Source of the DNA: Clostridiales bacterium
Lineage (GTDB): Bacteria > Bacillota > Clostridia > Christensenellales > Borkfalkiaceae
Length of the DNA: 5,700 nucleotides
Direction of reading: 5' to 3'
Assembly (NCBI GenBank): GCA_021635425.1
Contig: JAJWOJ010000148.1
Span: 1-5,700, forward strand
The notes below the pieces were generated by a model, which was given only the letters and a program-made list of their open reading frames with translations, searched no databases and was not told the DNA's origin. Position numbers and translations under genes: made by a program. Shown here piece by piece: positions 1 through 5,630 of the stretch (position 1 is its first letter; each line of letters begins with the position of its first letter).

Positions 1-1
1 A

Positions 2-226
2 GAAATCGGTAACGACTATAATTTAGGAACGAAACTCATCGAAAACGAAATAGGCTCGGCGGCTGAAAAAATAGGCGACTATATCGATTACGAAAAGTAT
101 GCGCAGGATTTTTTAGAAGAGAACGGCGGAGCGTATACGAAGTACGGCGACGTAGTGTACTTGCGGGACGATCAGACTTTGAGCGAGATACTTGGCGAAA
201 ACGATATAAAAATGGGCGGTATATAA
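2..226 (+). CDS. ArdA-like antirestriction protein, C-terminal fragment (5' end outside window)
   Basis: An open frame runs in from the left edge and stops with TAA at 224-226, giving the last 74 residues. The visible part has the acidic pattern of ArdA C-termini: a stretch reading GDYIDYEKYAQDFLEENGG, then YTKYGDVVYLR. ArdA proteins mimic bent B-form DNA and occupy the DNA-binding groove of type I restriction-modification enzymes in the cytoplasm, which protects incoming mobile DNA. Its last residues, NDIKMGGI, closely match the last residues of the next gene's product, NDIKIEGI, because both gene ends fall inside the same DNA repeat. The next gene starts 1 bp after this stop, so the two are probably co-transcribed. 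The family call rests on pattern recognition of a short fragment; the full length and domain number are unknown. Confidence 0.6.
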   Translation, partial: EIGNDYNLGTKLIENEIGSAAEKIGDYIDYEKYAQDFLEENGGAYTKYGDVVYLRDDQTLSEILGENDIKMGGI

Positions 227-230
227 TATG
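199..230 (+). repeat. Junction repeat, copy A
   Basis: First of three copies of a 32-bp direct repeat whose first 15 bases, aaacgatataaaaat, are identical in all copies. This copy encodes the last residues of the ArdA-like fragment, contains its TAA stop and ends on the ATG of the 280-residue protein. Its gggcgg is the only ribosome binding site candidate for that gene. Confidence 0.7.
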
Positions 231-1070
231 TACAAAGCAGAAATATGTAACAAATACGGTGAAGTAAAGATTGTGGATTGCAGCGAGGATGGTAATGTCT
301 ATTCGGCATTAAGAGAACTTGAAATCGATTCATGGATGCGAAAGTTGAAAATAGGCGACAACGAGGACGGCGAAACGATTAAACTTGTAGCGGATAATGA
401 TTTTGACGCGGCGATTACAAAAATTCTCACGGATAATCGTGACACGTTATATGATGCGGTTCTTGTCGCAAAACAGTTGAACGGTATTAAAGACGATGCG
501 ATTAAGGAAGAAATCGAACGGAATGCCATAAACGAGCAGTATGAAACGAAAGAAAATCTCTACAACGATATTCGTAAGACGAAAATCGAGTTCTCTTCTG
601 TACGCGAAGATTTTTATTGTCCACTTTATGTCAGATCGCACGATGCCGACGGGTATGATATCGATCTCGAAAAAGAAGATATTGCGCAGTTCGAAGACGC
701 AATTTGCGAGAGATTAGAAGCCGAGCAAGAAGATGACGAAATGACGCCGTATGTAGGTGAACAGGCAGATATAGAAGATAAATTGCTCTATGCAGAATGG
801 ACCGTAGAAAACAGGAACGGCAATTTGTACGGCAAAATCTCCTGTTATTTCCGTGAGCCTATAACGGAGAAAGAAACAGAGCGACTGAAAGATACTATTA
901 CAGGACAAAATTCCGACGGTTTCGGCGAGGGGTTCGAACAGCACCCGATAAGAGTCGATTCCGACGATATTTACGTTTCGTTTTGGGATGATAAAGATTA
1001 TTTTTTGAAGACGAATTCGGAAATGGACGAGTATTTGCAGAAAAACGATATAAAAATTGAAGGTATATGA
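228..1070 (+). CDS. Acidic hypothetical protein of the ArdA-associated type (280 aa)
   Basis: A cytoplasmic protein with no signal peptide or membrane segment. About a quarter of its residues are D or E, roughly twice the number of K plus R, which would suit a DNA mimic. Residues 1-125 are a poorly conserved N-terminal part. Residues 128-272 form a recognisable module: CPLYV at 131-135, DGYDID at 141-146, a helix near 150-165, then TGQNSDGFGEGFEQ (225-238) and DIYVSFWDD (247-255). I recall this module in gut Clostridia proteins near ardA genes, possibly annotated DUF6329, but I am not sure of that number. ATG 228 is chosen because it directly follows the upstream stop with gggcgg 8 bp before it. 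The gene is convergent with the minus-strand gene that ends at 1102. A role in antirestriction is inferred from acidity and context only. Confidence 0.75.
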   Translation: MYKAEICNKYGEVKIVDCSEDGNVYSALRELEIDSWMRKLKIGDNEDGETIKLVADNDFDAAITKILTDNRDTLYDAVLVAKQLNGIKDDAIKEEIERNAINEQYETKENLYNDIRKTKIEFSSVREDFYCPLYVRSHDADGYDIDLEKEDIAQFEDAICERLEAEQEDDEMTPYVGEQADIEDKLLYAEWTVENRNGNLYGKISCYFREPITEKETERLKDTITGQNSDGFGEGFEQHPIRVDSDDIYVSFWDDKDYFLKTNSEMDEYLQKNDIKIEGI

Positions 1071-1074
1071 TATC
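1043..1074 (+). repeat. Junction repeat, copy B
   Basis: Second copy of the 32-bp repeat. It encodes the NDIKIEGI end of the 280-residue protein and its TGA stop. It diverges from copies A and C after base 15, reading tgaaggtatatgatatc, and no plus-strand start codon follows. It marks the left border of the inverted cassette. Confidence 0.65.
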
Positions 1075-1081
1075 CCGCAAC

Positions 1082-1112
1082 AAAAAAACGAAGAATGGTT
1101 TTCATTCTTCGT
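1082..1112 (-). terminator. Intrinsic terminator of the 156-aa gene, overlapping its last codons
   Basis: A perfect 10-bp stem (1088-1097 with 1103-1112) closes a 5-base loop and, read on the minus strand, runs directly into seven T (1082-1088). The 3' end of the gene, including the stop at 1102-1104, supplies the first arm and loop. On the plus strand the T-tract after the hairpin is poor (catctgttt), so it would stop plus-strand transcription inefficiently. Confidence 0.85.
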
Positions 1113-1572
1113 CATCTGTTTCGTCTGGTGAATTATCATCTTTTTTCGATTCGATTTTATCCGCTATATAAGCCACTATATTATACAATCCGACTGCCGC
1201 GAGAACGCAAATAATCACCATTAAAACGATTTTGGCTGTGGAAGTATTTGCTTTTTCAGCGCGCGTCCCGTTGTATTTATCATTGTTATTGTTTCGAGTT
1301 TCATCCTCGTCGTAATCATCGGTTAAATATGGTGGATTGCAAGCGGAACAGCGGCGGTATCCCTTTTTTATTGCCGTTGATAGTGATATAGAAATACTCG
1401 ATTTATTCAAGTATTGGCAGTATGCGGTGTGGTAGCACTTTCCGTAAGTCGTAATATAAACGGTTGTCGAACCCGACGCCGCTATTGCCGATTGCGGGCT
1501 GGGGGCTTTAATTATTGAAAGGGAAAAAGTAAGAACAACGAGCAGTAGGACAAAAAGACGGGTTACTCTCAT
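1102..1572 (-). CDS. Secreted, membrane-anchored protein with a probable zinc-binding H-x3-C...C-x2-C domain (156 aa)
   Basis: Residues 1-32 are a signal sequence: positive R2 and R5, hydrophobic core 6-21, likely cleavage after AIAA (29-32). Residues 36-81 form a small domain with H48, C52, C75 and C78 placed as a zinc site (YHTAYCQYL, then a GYRRCSACNPP end). I recall such domains in surface and competence-related proteins of Firmicutes. An acidic, Asn-rich linker follows, then one membrane helix (113-137) and a short acidic tail. If the signal is cleaved, the domain faces outward and the tail the cytoplasm. ATG 1572 is supported by GAAGGTG at 1584-1578. The gene is opposite to all its neighbours, has its own promoter and terminators, and starts 30 bp after a leader terminator, so expression should need readthrough. 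The function is unknown; sensing or envelope modification are possible. Confidence 0.8.
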   Translation of the reverse strand: MRVTRLFVLLLVVLTFSLSIIKAPSPQSAIAASGSTTVYITTYGKCYHTAYCQYLNKSSISISLSTAIKKGYRRCSACNPPYLTDDYDEDETRNNNNDKYNGTRAEKANTSTAKIVLMVIICVLAAVGLYNIVAYIADKIESKKDDNSPDETDDEE

Positions 1573-1602
1573 AAATGCACCTTCAAAACATTTTTGAGAA
1601 AT

Positions 1603-1635
1603 AAAAAAAGTGCCATCCCGTTACGAGATGACACT
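1603..1635 (-). terminator. Leader (attenuator) terminator upstream of the 156-aa gene
   Basis: On the minus strand a 12-bp stem (1635-1624 with 1620-1609) with two G-U pairs closes a three-base UAA loop and continues into a run of U (1609-1603). It lies 30 bp before the ATG at 1572 and there is no room for another promoter in between. It therefore either ends a free-standing small RNA or controls readthrough into the gene. Confidence 0.85.
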
Positions 1636-1802
1636 GTAGAATACCTCTCGCACAGTTGTCACACATACTACTCCCTTGCATTACTCAAGTACAGATAGTT
1701 GCGATTGGCATTGCTACCGATATTACTGTACGCAAGTAAGCAAAAAAGTATCCATAAAAAATATGGACATATACAAGGGGTTTTAAGTTGTAGTATGGTG
1801 AC
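1603..1802 (-). ncRNA. Predicted structured leader RNA or small RNA of about 200 nt, class not recognised
   Basis: The RNA is bounded by a predicted start near 1802, set by the promoter, and the terminator at 1603-1635. Read on the minus strand: P1 pairs the very 5' end (1802-1790) with 1671-1658, 13 bp with one bulged base. P2 is 9 bp (1779-1771 with 1681-1673). Inside P2 are hairpin P3 (1767-1762 with 1756-1751, U-rich loop) and hairpin P4 (1739-1735 and 1731-1726 with 1694-1689 and 1685-1681). P4 is tipped by a 4-bp stem with a GCAA tetraloop (1718-1707). The terminator hairpin follows. That the predicted transcript start coincides with the first base of P1 is independent support. It lacks the T-box UGGNACC motif and I could not match it to the Mn, lysine, cobalamin or 6S consensus from memory. 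A metabolite riboswitch, protein-bound attenuator or separate sRNA all remain possible. Confidence 0.65.
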
Positions 1803-1808
1803 GATTAT

Positions 1809-1837
1809 ATTTTATAGCATTTTACGATTTTTGTCAA
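1809..1837 (-). promoter_or_regulatory. Sigma-70/SigA promoter for the leader RNA and 156-aa gene
   Basis: On the minus strand a perfect -35 TTGACA (1837-1832) is followed after exactly 17 bp by TAAAAT (1814-1809), a five-of-six match to the -10 consensus. The predicted start near 1802 coincides with the first base of the long P1 stem of the leader RNA. It is the best promoter in the window. Confidence 0.8.
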
Positions 1838-1851
1838 ATCGATTCGTAAAA
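1820..1851. promoter_or_regulatory. Overlapping inverted repeats across the -35 box, possible operator
   Basis: Two inverted repeats overlap here: ttttacga (1820-1827) with tcgtaaaa (1844-1851), and cgattt (1825-1830) with aaatcg (1836-1841). Both span the minus-strand -35 box, where a bound repressor would block RNA polymerase. The sequence is AT-rich, so chance palindromes are possible, and no regulator gene is in the window. Confidence 0.35.
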
Positions 1852-1908
1852 AATATTTCAATATTGGCGCGAGAGGCATTCTATTGCTTTTGAAAAATAT
1901 TCAAAGAT

Positions 1909-1940
1909 AAACGATATAAAAATGGGAGGGTATATAAATG
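1909..1940 (+). repeat. Junction repeat, copy C, carrying the ribosome binding site of the DUF4314 gene
   Basis: Third copy of the 32-bp repeat. Here it is not coding: the ArdA-like reading frame is lost by one extra G, and gggaggg (1924-1930) lies 7 bp before the ATG at 1938 as a strong ribosome binding site. Apart from one substitution and two single-base indels it equals copy A, and it also ends on a start codon. Confidence 0.7.
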
Positions 1941-2231
1941 AACGAATGGGAAAGACAGAGAAACAGGGCAGAATATCTTAAAAAAGAATATCCGCCCGGA
2001 ACGCGAATCGTGTTGAATTCGATGGGCGACGATCCGAGACCGATAGAAAGCGGAACGCGAGGAACTGTGGCAGTTGTAGATGATATCGGCACGGTGCATT
2101 GCGATTTCGATAACGGCAGAAAGCTTGGCTTAATCGAAGGCGAAGACGATTTCAGAGCGTTGACAGCACAGGAACTTGCGGAAGAAGAAAATACGCAAGG
2201 CGAAGATAATTCGCCCGTGTTGACGATGTAA
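1938..2231 (+). CDS. DUF4314 domain protein (97 aa)
   Basis: A small, soluble, acidic protein. Residues 12-76 match the DUF4314 pattern: YPPGTRIVL, SMGDDPRPI, then GTRGTVAVVDDIGTVHCDFDNG and LGLIEGEDDF, which suggests a small beta-barrel similar to other short nucleic-acid or protein-binding barrels. The remaining tail is low-complexity and acidic. The family is common in conjugative elements and prophages of Firmicutes, and its function is unknown. The start at 1938 follows gggaggg at the correct distance. The gene heads the right-hand operon, with 47 bp before the methyltransferase. I see no convincing plus-strand promoter upstream, so transcription may begin further left. Confidence 0.85.
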   Translation: MNEWERQRNRAEYLKKEYPPGTRIVLNSMGDDPRPIESGTRGTVAVVDDIGTVHCDFDNGRKLGLIEGEDDFRALTAQELAEEENTQGEDNSPVLTM

Positions 2232-2260
2232 GGGGGGTGAAAAGAGAACTGAATAGGTAA
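2231..2260 (+). other. Strong Shine-Dalgarno-like sequence with a 7-codon mini-ORF between DUF4314 and methyltransferase genes
   Basis: Directly after the DUF4314 stop comes aggggggtg (2231-2239), the strongest purine tract in the gap, but it lies about 40 bp before the methyltransferase ATG. A GTG at 2237 opens seven codons that end in TAA at 2258-2260, in the same frame as the methyltransferase. The methyltransferase itself has only a weak gggcgg/cggg site. Translational coupling or a decayed former start are both possible; chance cannot be excluded. Confidence 0.25.
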
Positions 2261-2278
2261 TCGGGCGGTCGGGTTGAA

Positions 2279-3559
2279 ATGTCAATCCGATTTTTTGATA
2301 TGTTTGCGGGAATCGGCGGTTTCCGCAGCGGACTTGAAGCGGTAGGATGCTTTGAATGCGCAGGGCATTGCGAGATAGATAAGTATGCGAATAAGGCGTA
2401 CAACGCTATATATGATATAAAAGAAACGGAGGTGTATTTTGAAGATGCAAGAACAATCAACCCGGAAGATATGCCTAATATCGACCTTATTTGCGGCGGA
2501 TTCCCTTGTCAAAGTTTTTCAATCGCAGGAAAGCGGGGCGGCTTTGACGATGCAAGGGGAACTTTGTTCTTTGAAATCGCTCGGATTGCCGCAGTTAAAA
2601 GACCTAAATATCTTCTGCTTGAGAACGTACCCGGACTGTTATCGCATGACGGAGGCAGGACGTTTGCAACAATCCTCGGCACGCTTTCAGAGTTGGGGTA
2701 CGACGTCGCGTGGCAGGTGCTTAACAGCAAGGATTTCGGTGTTCCCCAATCCCGAAAGAGAGTGTATATTATCGGATATTTTAGAGAAAGATGCGCCGGA
2801 GAAATATTATCTTTCACAGAGTCAAATGGAAAGACTCTTGTGGAAATTATCCCCGGCTCGGAAGGAAACCGAATCTATTCCGTAAACGGAACGTCAATCA
2901 CGCTCACAAGTACCGCGGGCGGGTTCGCGGGAAAAACAGGACTATACGACGTAAATTTGCCCATAAAAGTTAAGACGAAAGCGGGCTATCAGTTGGCGTA
3001 TCCCGGCGATAGCATAGATCTTGCGTTTCCGACGTTAAATTCGCGGCGCGGGCGAGTGGGGGAGCAAGTGGCGCACACGCTTACGACGAGCAATACGCAA
3101 GGGTATTTCTTCATAGATATGAACGAAAACGCGAAACTGACCGAAGAAGCAAGGTGTATAACGGCAAGACAAGATTCGGGTGTAACAAGAAGAAGTGGAG
3201 AACATTCGGGAGTATTCGAAGAAAACGAGCCGCGAGCGATTATAACGCCCGAAAAAGAAAACGTCCGACAACAGGGCAGACGATATAAAGAACCGAACGA
3301 GCCAATGTTTGCTTTAACGGTATGCGACCGGCACGGGATAATACGGTATGGGAAAGTGCGGAAACTTATGCCGATAGAATGTTGGCGGTTACAAGGTTTT
3401 ACGGATGAGCAGTTCTATAAAGCCGTTAACGCGGGAATCAAAGACGGGCAATTGTATAAAATGGCGGGTAACGCGGTAAGCGTACCCGTCGTTTCCGCAT
3501 TAGGGCGAAAGATAAAAGAAATCGAAGAAAGGAGCGAAAACGAATGGAAAAGACCTTAA
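2279..3559 (+). CDS. DNA (cytosine-5-)-methyltransferase, orphan
   Basis: Transfers a methyl group from S-adenosylmethionine to C5 of cytosine in a specific DNA sequence. The C5 motifs are all present and in order: motif I DMFAGIGGFR (7-16), motif IV GGFPCQSFS (73-81) with catalytic C77, motif VI ENV (115-117), motif VIII QSRKR (157-161), motif IX RKLMPIECWRLQGF (361-374) and motif X AGNAVSVPVV (396-405). The target recognition region, about 175-355, contains five short repeated T-L-T or I-T strands. At 426 residues the length is normal and the enzyme looks intact. Its target sequence cannot be read from the protein. ATG 2279 is the only start near motif I, since an in-frame TAA lies at 2258-2260. 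No endonuclease gene is nearby, so it probably protects the element's DNA from host restriction. It overlaps the next gene by 16 bp. Confidence 0.95.
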   Translation: MSIRFFDMFAGIGGFRSGLEAVGCFECAGHCEIDKYANKAYNAIYDIKETEVYFEDARTINPEDMPNIDLICGGFPCQSFSIAGKRGGFDDARGTLFFEIARIAAVKRPKYLLLENVPGLLSHDGGRTFATILGTLSELGYDVAWQVLNSKDFGVPQSRKRVYIIGYFRERCAGEILSFTESNGKTLVEIIPGSEGNRIYSVNGTSITLTSTAGGFAGKTGLYDVNLPIKVKTKAGYQLAYPGDSIDLAFPTLNSRRGRVGEQVAHTLTTSNTQGYFFIDMNENAKLTEEARCITARQDSGVTRRSGEHSGVFEENEPRAIITPEKENVRQQGRRYKEPNEPMFALTVCDRHGIIRYGKVRKLMPIECWRLQGFTDEQFYKAVNAGIKDGQLYKMAGNAVSVPVVSALGRKIKEIEERSENEWKRP

Positions 3560-5094
3560 GTATAGGTATAACTGCGGTCAACGGAGGCATTAGGTGGATA
3601 TATCATTCAGAAATAGAATTGCCTGCTAAAGATTATGAGATAGAGGATCGCTTGCAGGAGGCGCGAGCAAATTATGACAAGAATTTTCCACTCGGCAAAG
3701 AGGTTCGGTTCGATATAGAACGGCTACATTTGTTGCCGTCGCTTGAAGGTGACCAAGTAATCGCGCGGACGTTCGATGAACTGAATTTTTTTGCGAAAAG
3801 GCTTGCCACACTGAATGAGGATGAAAGACTTGCATTACGGGCAATAGTGAATAAAAAAATATCCGACGGAAAATGGAAACAAAGCGTTGATATTAAGGAC
3901 CTTATAAATTTAACCTATGGTTTGGATAACGTATCGGTGATACACCTTGCAAGAAACGACGAGGATCTCGGTCAACTTGTAATAGATAACGATATGCATC
4001 CCGATGTTGCCGCTATACCTTTTGAATCGAGGTATCTGCTGAATAAATCGGATATCGGCAGATTGCAACGAGAAAGCGAAGGCGGCGTATTTATCGATAA
4101 TATATATGTCATAGTGGATGATTATGAAGAAACCGAAGTATATGACGGCATTACGTTACCCGAATCCGAAGAAAAAAACGATTATGTTTTTCGCTTAAAA
4201 ATAGCGAAGGCTCCGGAGGAAAATCCCGAAGAAACAGATAATACCGCCGAGTGGATAAACTTGCCTGTCGACAAGACGCAGGCGAACGAAATAGCCCGCA
4301 AGCATGAGGAAGAACGAATAGAAGATTGTGTTTATTTTGATTTTGAATCGGCGATACCGCAGATAAACGAAGATAATTTCGGAGATATGCAAGATTTCGA
4401 CATGTTGAATGGTGTAGCGGAAGAGTATTCAAAATTACAGCAATTCGATCGCGCAAAATATAAGGCGATTTTAACTGCGGCAGGACAATTCAGAGCGGCA
4501 GACGCTTTGGATATAATAAAGCGCATCAACGAATATGAATTCGCGCCCGAATATGGTTTTCCCGAAGATTATTTCGCGGAGTATTTGAAAAAGTATTTGG
4601 ATCCGCGATTTGACAGCGCATGGATACACAGATCGAGGTTTCAGAGAGAAGGTGAAGAATTGCAAAAACGCCTCGGTGCGACGCATACTCAATACGGTCT
4701 TATCTCGGCAAGGGGCTGTTCGTTATATGCGCTTTGTAAAAGGAATGAGCAATGTTATCTTGACGAAGAATTAGACGCGGTTGAAGTGTGCGGCGTGAAG
4801 GGCGTGTTTGCTAATGAGCGTATTGCCGAACAGGACGTACCCGAAGAGCTTTATAAATACGATTTGCGATACTCGGACGAAAGGAGGGAATTTACGTCTA
4901 TAGAGAAAAAAGTGATAATAGACCACGGTGGCACAGTGTTGTTGAAAGAGCAATTGGATTTAGGACCTAATGGAGTTATCGAATTCAATGAAGAAACATT
5001 TCCTAACTTCTTGGGGTATAAAGAAACGCCGAGAGAACTTCTTGCCGAAAACGAGCAGGAAGAAACAGACGGAATAGGAGGGATAAAGCAATGA
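3544..5094 (+). CDS. Double ArdA-like antirestriction protein with C-terminal LPD28 domain (516 aa)
   Basis: ArdA proteins imitate DNA and bind type I restriction enzymes, blocking DNA cleavage in the cytoplasm. The first ArdA-like module is residues 5-190: LNFFAKRLATL, then VDIKDLINLTYGLDNV, then NDEDLGQLVIDND and GRLQRESEGGVFI. The second is about 213-395: DYVFRLKIAKAP, DCVYFDFESAIPQI, LNGVAEEYSKL and a GATHTQYGLISARG end. Residues 408-493 fit the LPD28 domain of polyvalent mobile-element proteins: VKGVFANERI, VPEELYKYDLR, VIIDHGGTVLLKE and FPNFLGY. The protein is acidic throughout and has no membrane segment. AAAGGAG (3528-3534) sits 9 bp before the ATG. The gene begins within the end of the methyltransferase gene and overlaps the following one by ATGA, so translation is probably coupled. 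The ArdA call is firm; LPD28 is from memory of its pattern. Confidence 0.8.
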   Translation: MEKTLSIGITAVNGGIRWIYHSEIELPAKDYEIEDRLQEARANYDKNFPLGKEVRFDIERLHLLPSLEGDQVIARTFDELNFFAKRLATLNEDERLALRAIVNKKISDGKWKQSVDIKDLINLTYGLDNVSVIHLARNDEDLGQLVIDNDMHPDVAAIPFESRYLLNKSDIGRLQRESEGGVFIDNIYVIVDDYEETEVYDGITLPESEEKNDYVFRLKIAKAPEENPEETDNTAEWINLPVDKTQANEIARKHEEERIEDCVYFDFESAIPQINEDNFGDMQDFDMLNGVAEEYSKLQQFDRAKYKAILTAAGQFRAADALDIIKRINEYEFAPEYGFPEDYFAEYLKKYLDPRFDSAWIHRSRFQREGEELQKRLGATHTQYGLISARGCSLYALCKRNEQCYLDEELDAVEVCGVKGVFANERIAEQDVPEELYKYDLRYSDERREFTSIEKKVIIDHGGTVLLKEQLDLGPNGVIEFNEETFPNFLGYKETPRELLAENEQEETDGIGGIKQ

Positions 5095-5630
5095 GTGTAA
5101 CAGATATAAAAGCAGAAGAATTGCGGCTGAAAAGCGGCGAAGAAGGGCTGGTATTCCAAGGATGTGGCGGAGTGGTCAAAGAGTGGGTTGAGGGAATAAA
5201 CAAACTTTTGAAAAACGAACAGATTCTGAAAAACGGCACGGAACTTGACGAGTGCTATCGATTCGAAAACCGCGGGCTCACAAATCTATATTTTCCTTTC
5301 GGAAATGCGGAATTGGATATGGGCAAACTTGTGATATGGAGAATAAAAGCAAGACCGATATTCGGCTGTATGTGGCTTTCGGACTATGTAGATAACCATC
5401 TCGGCGGGTTTATCAAAGACGATAGAATCCAAGATGAAGAAGCTCTGGCAAGAAAAGTTTACGACACGGTTTACGTCCCTCAATTTTTAGCGGACGAATT
5501 CAGGGTAGGACAAACGCCCGTTTGCTTTGACGAGTTTTTGAATAACGATTGGGAAGATGAAGAATGTCGTCAGTATTACCTTGATTTATTCGAGAAAGAA
5601 AAGCAAGTTGCCGAACAAACGCAAGCATAA
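5091..5630 (+). CDS. Hypothetical protein of a conjugative-element family (179 aa)
   Basis: A soluble, acidic protein with no signal sequence. Residues 22-108 form the conserved core: FQGCGGVVKEWVEGINKLL, then YRFENRGLTNLYFPFGNAELDMGKLVIWR and FGCMWLSDYV followed by LGGFI. I recall this core in proteins of unknown function beside ardA and DUF4314 genes in Clostridia elements. In those relatives the core is often followed by a module containing PDCPLIG and NIFNLMG motifs. Here the C-terminal 70 residues are different and end in an acidic, helical stretch (RQYYLDLFEKEKQ). AGGAGG (5076-5081) lies 9 bp before the ATG, and the start overlaps the preceding stop as ATGA, which shows it belongs to the operon. 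No terminator is seen within 70 bp downstream. The function is unknown. Confidence 0.75.
   Translation: MSVTDIKAEELRLKSGEEGLVFQGCGGVVKEWVEGINKLLKNEQILKNGTELDECYRFENRGLTNLYFPFGNAELDMGKLVIWRIKARPIFGCMWLSDYVDNHLGGFIKDDRIQDEEALARKVYDTVYVPQFLADEFRVGQTPVCFDEFLNNDWEDEECRQYYLDLFEKEKQVAEQTQA

Noticed and set aside
1751..1767. P3 hairpin followed by a U-rich stretch on the minus strand as an early terminator
   Set aside because: The stem is only 6 bp and AU-rich, too weak for a terminator; it fits better as an internal hairpin of the RNA.
1603..1802. T-box, yybP-ykoY (Mn) riboswitch, retron RNA or 6S RNA as identity of the leader
   Set aside because: No UGGNACC T-box motif; ggGAGUAG is present but the rest of the Mn consensus is not; no reverse transcriptase gene; the one-sided internal loop does not resemble the 6S central bubble.
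1699..1893. Plus-strand ORF of 64 aa with hydrophobic stretches
   Set aside because: No ribosome binding site, no family pattern, and it lies antisense to the predicted structured RNA and its promoter.
1890..1920. Plus-strand promoter TTGAAA (1890-1895) with TATAAA (1915-1920)
   Set aside because: Spacing is 19 bp and the start would fall inside the ribosome binding site, leaving almost no leader.
2152..2460. Minus-strand ORF of 102 aa opposite the DUF4314 and methyltransferase genes
   Set aside because: Shadow of two well-supported genes; no start signal and a composition typical of antisense frames.
2439..2885. Plus-strand ORF of 148 aa inside the methyltransferase gene
   Set aside because: It overlaps the coding region for motifs IV, VI and VIII in another frame and shows no recognisable domain.
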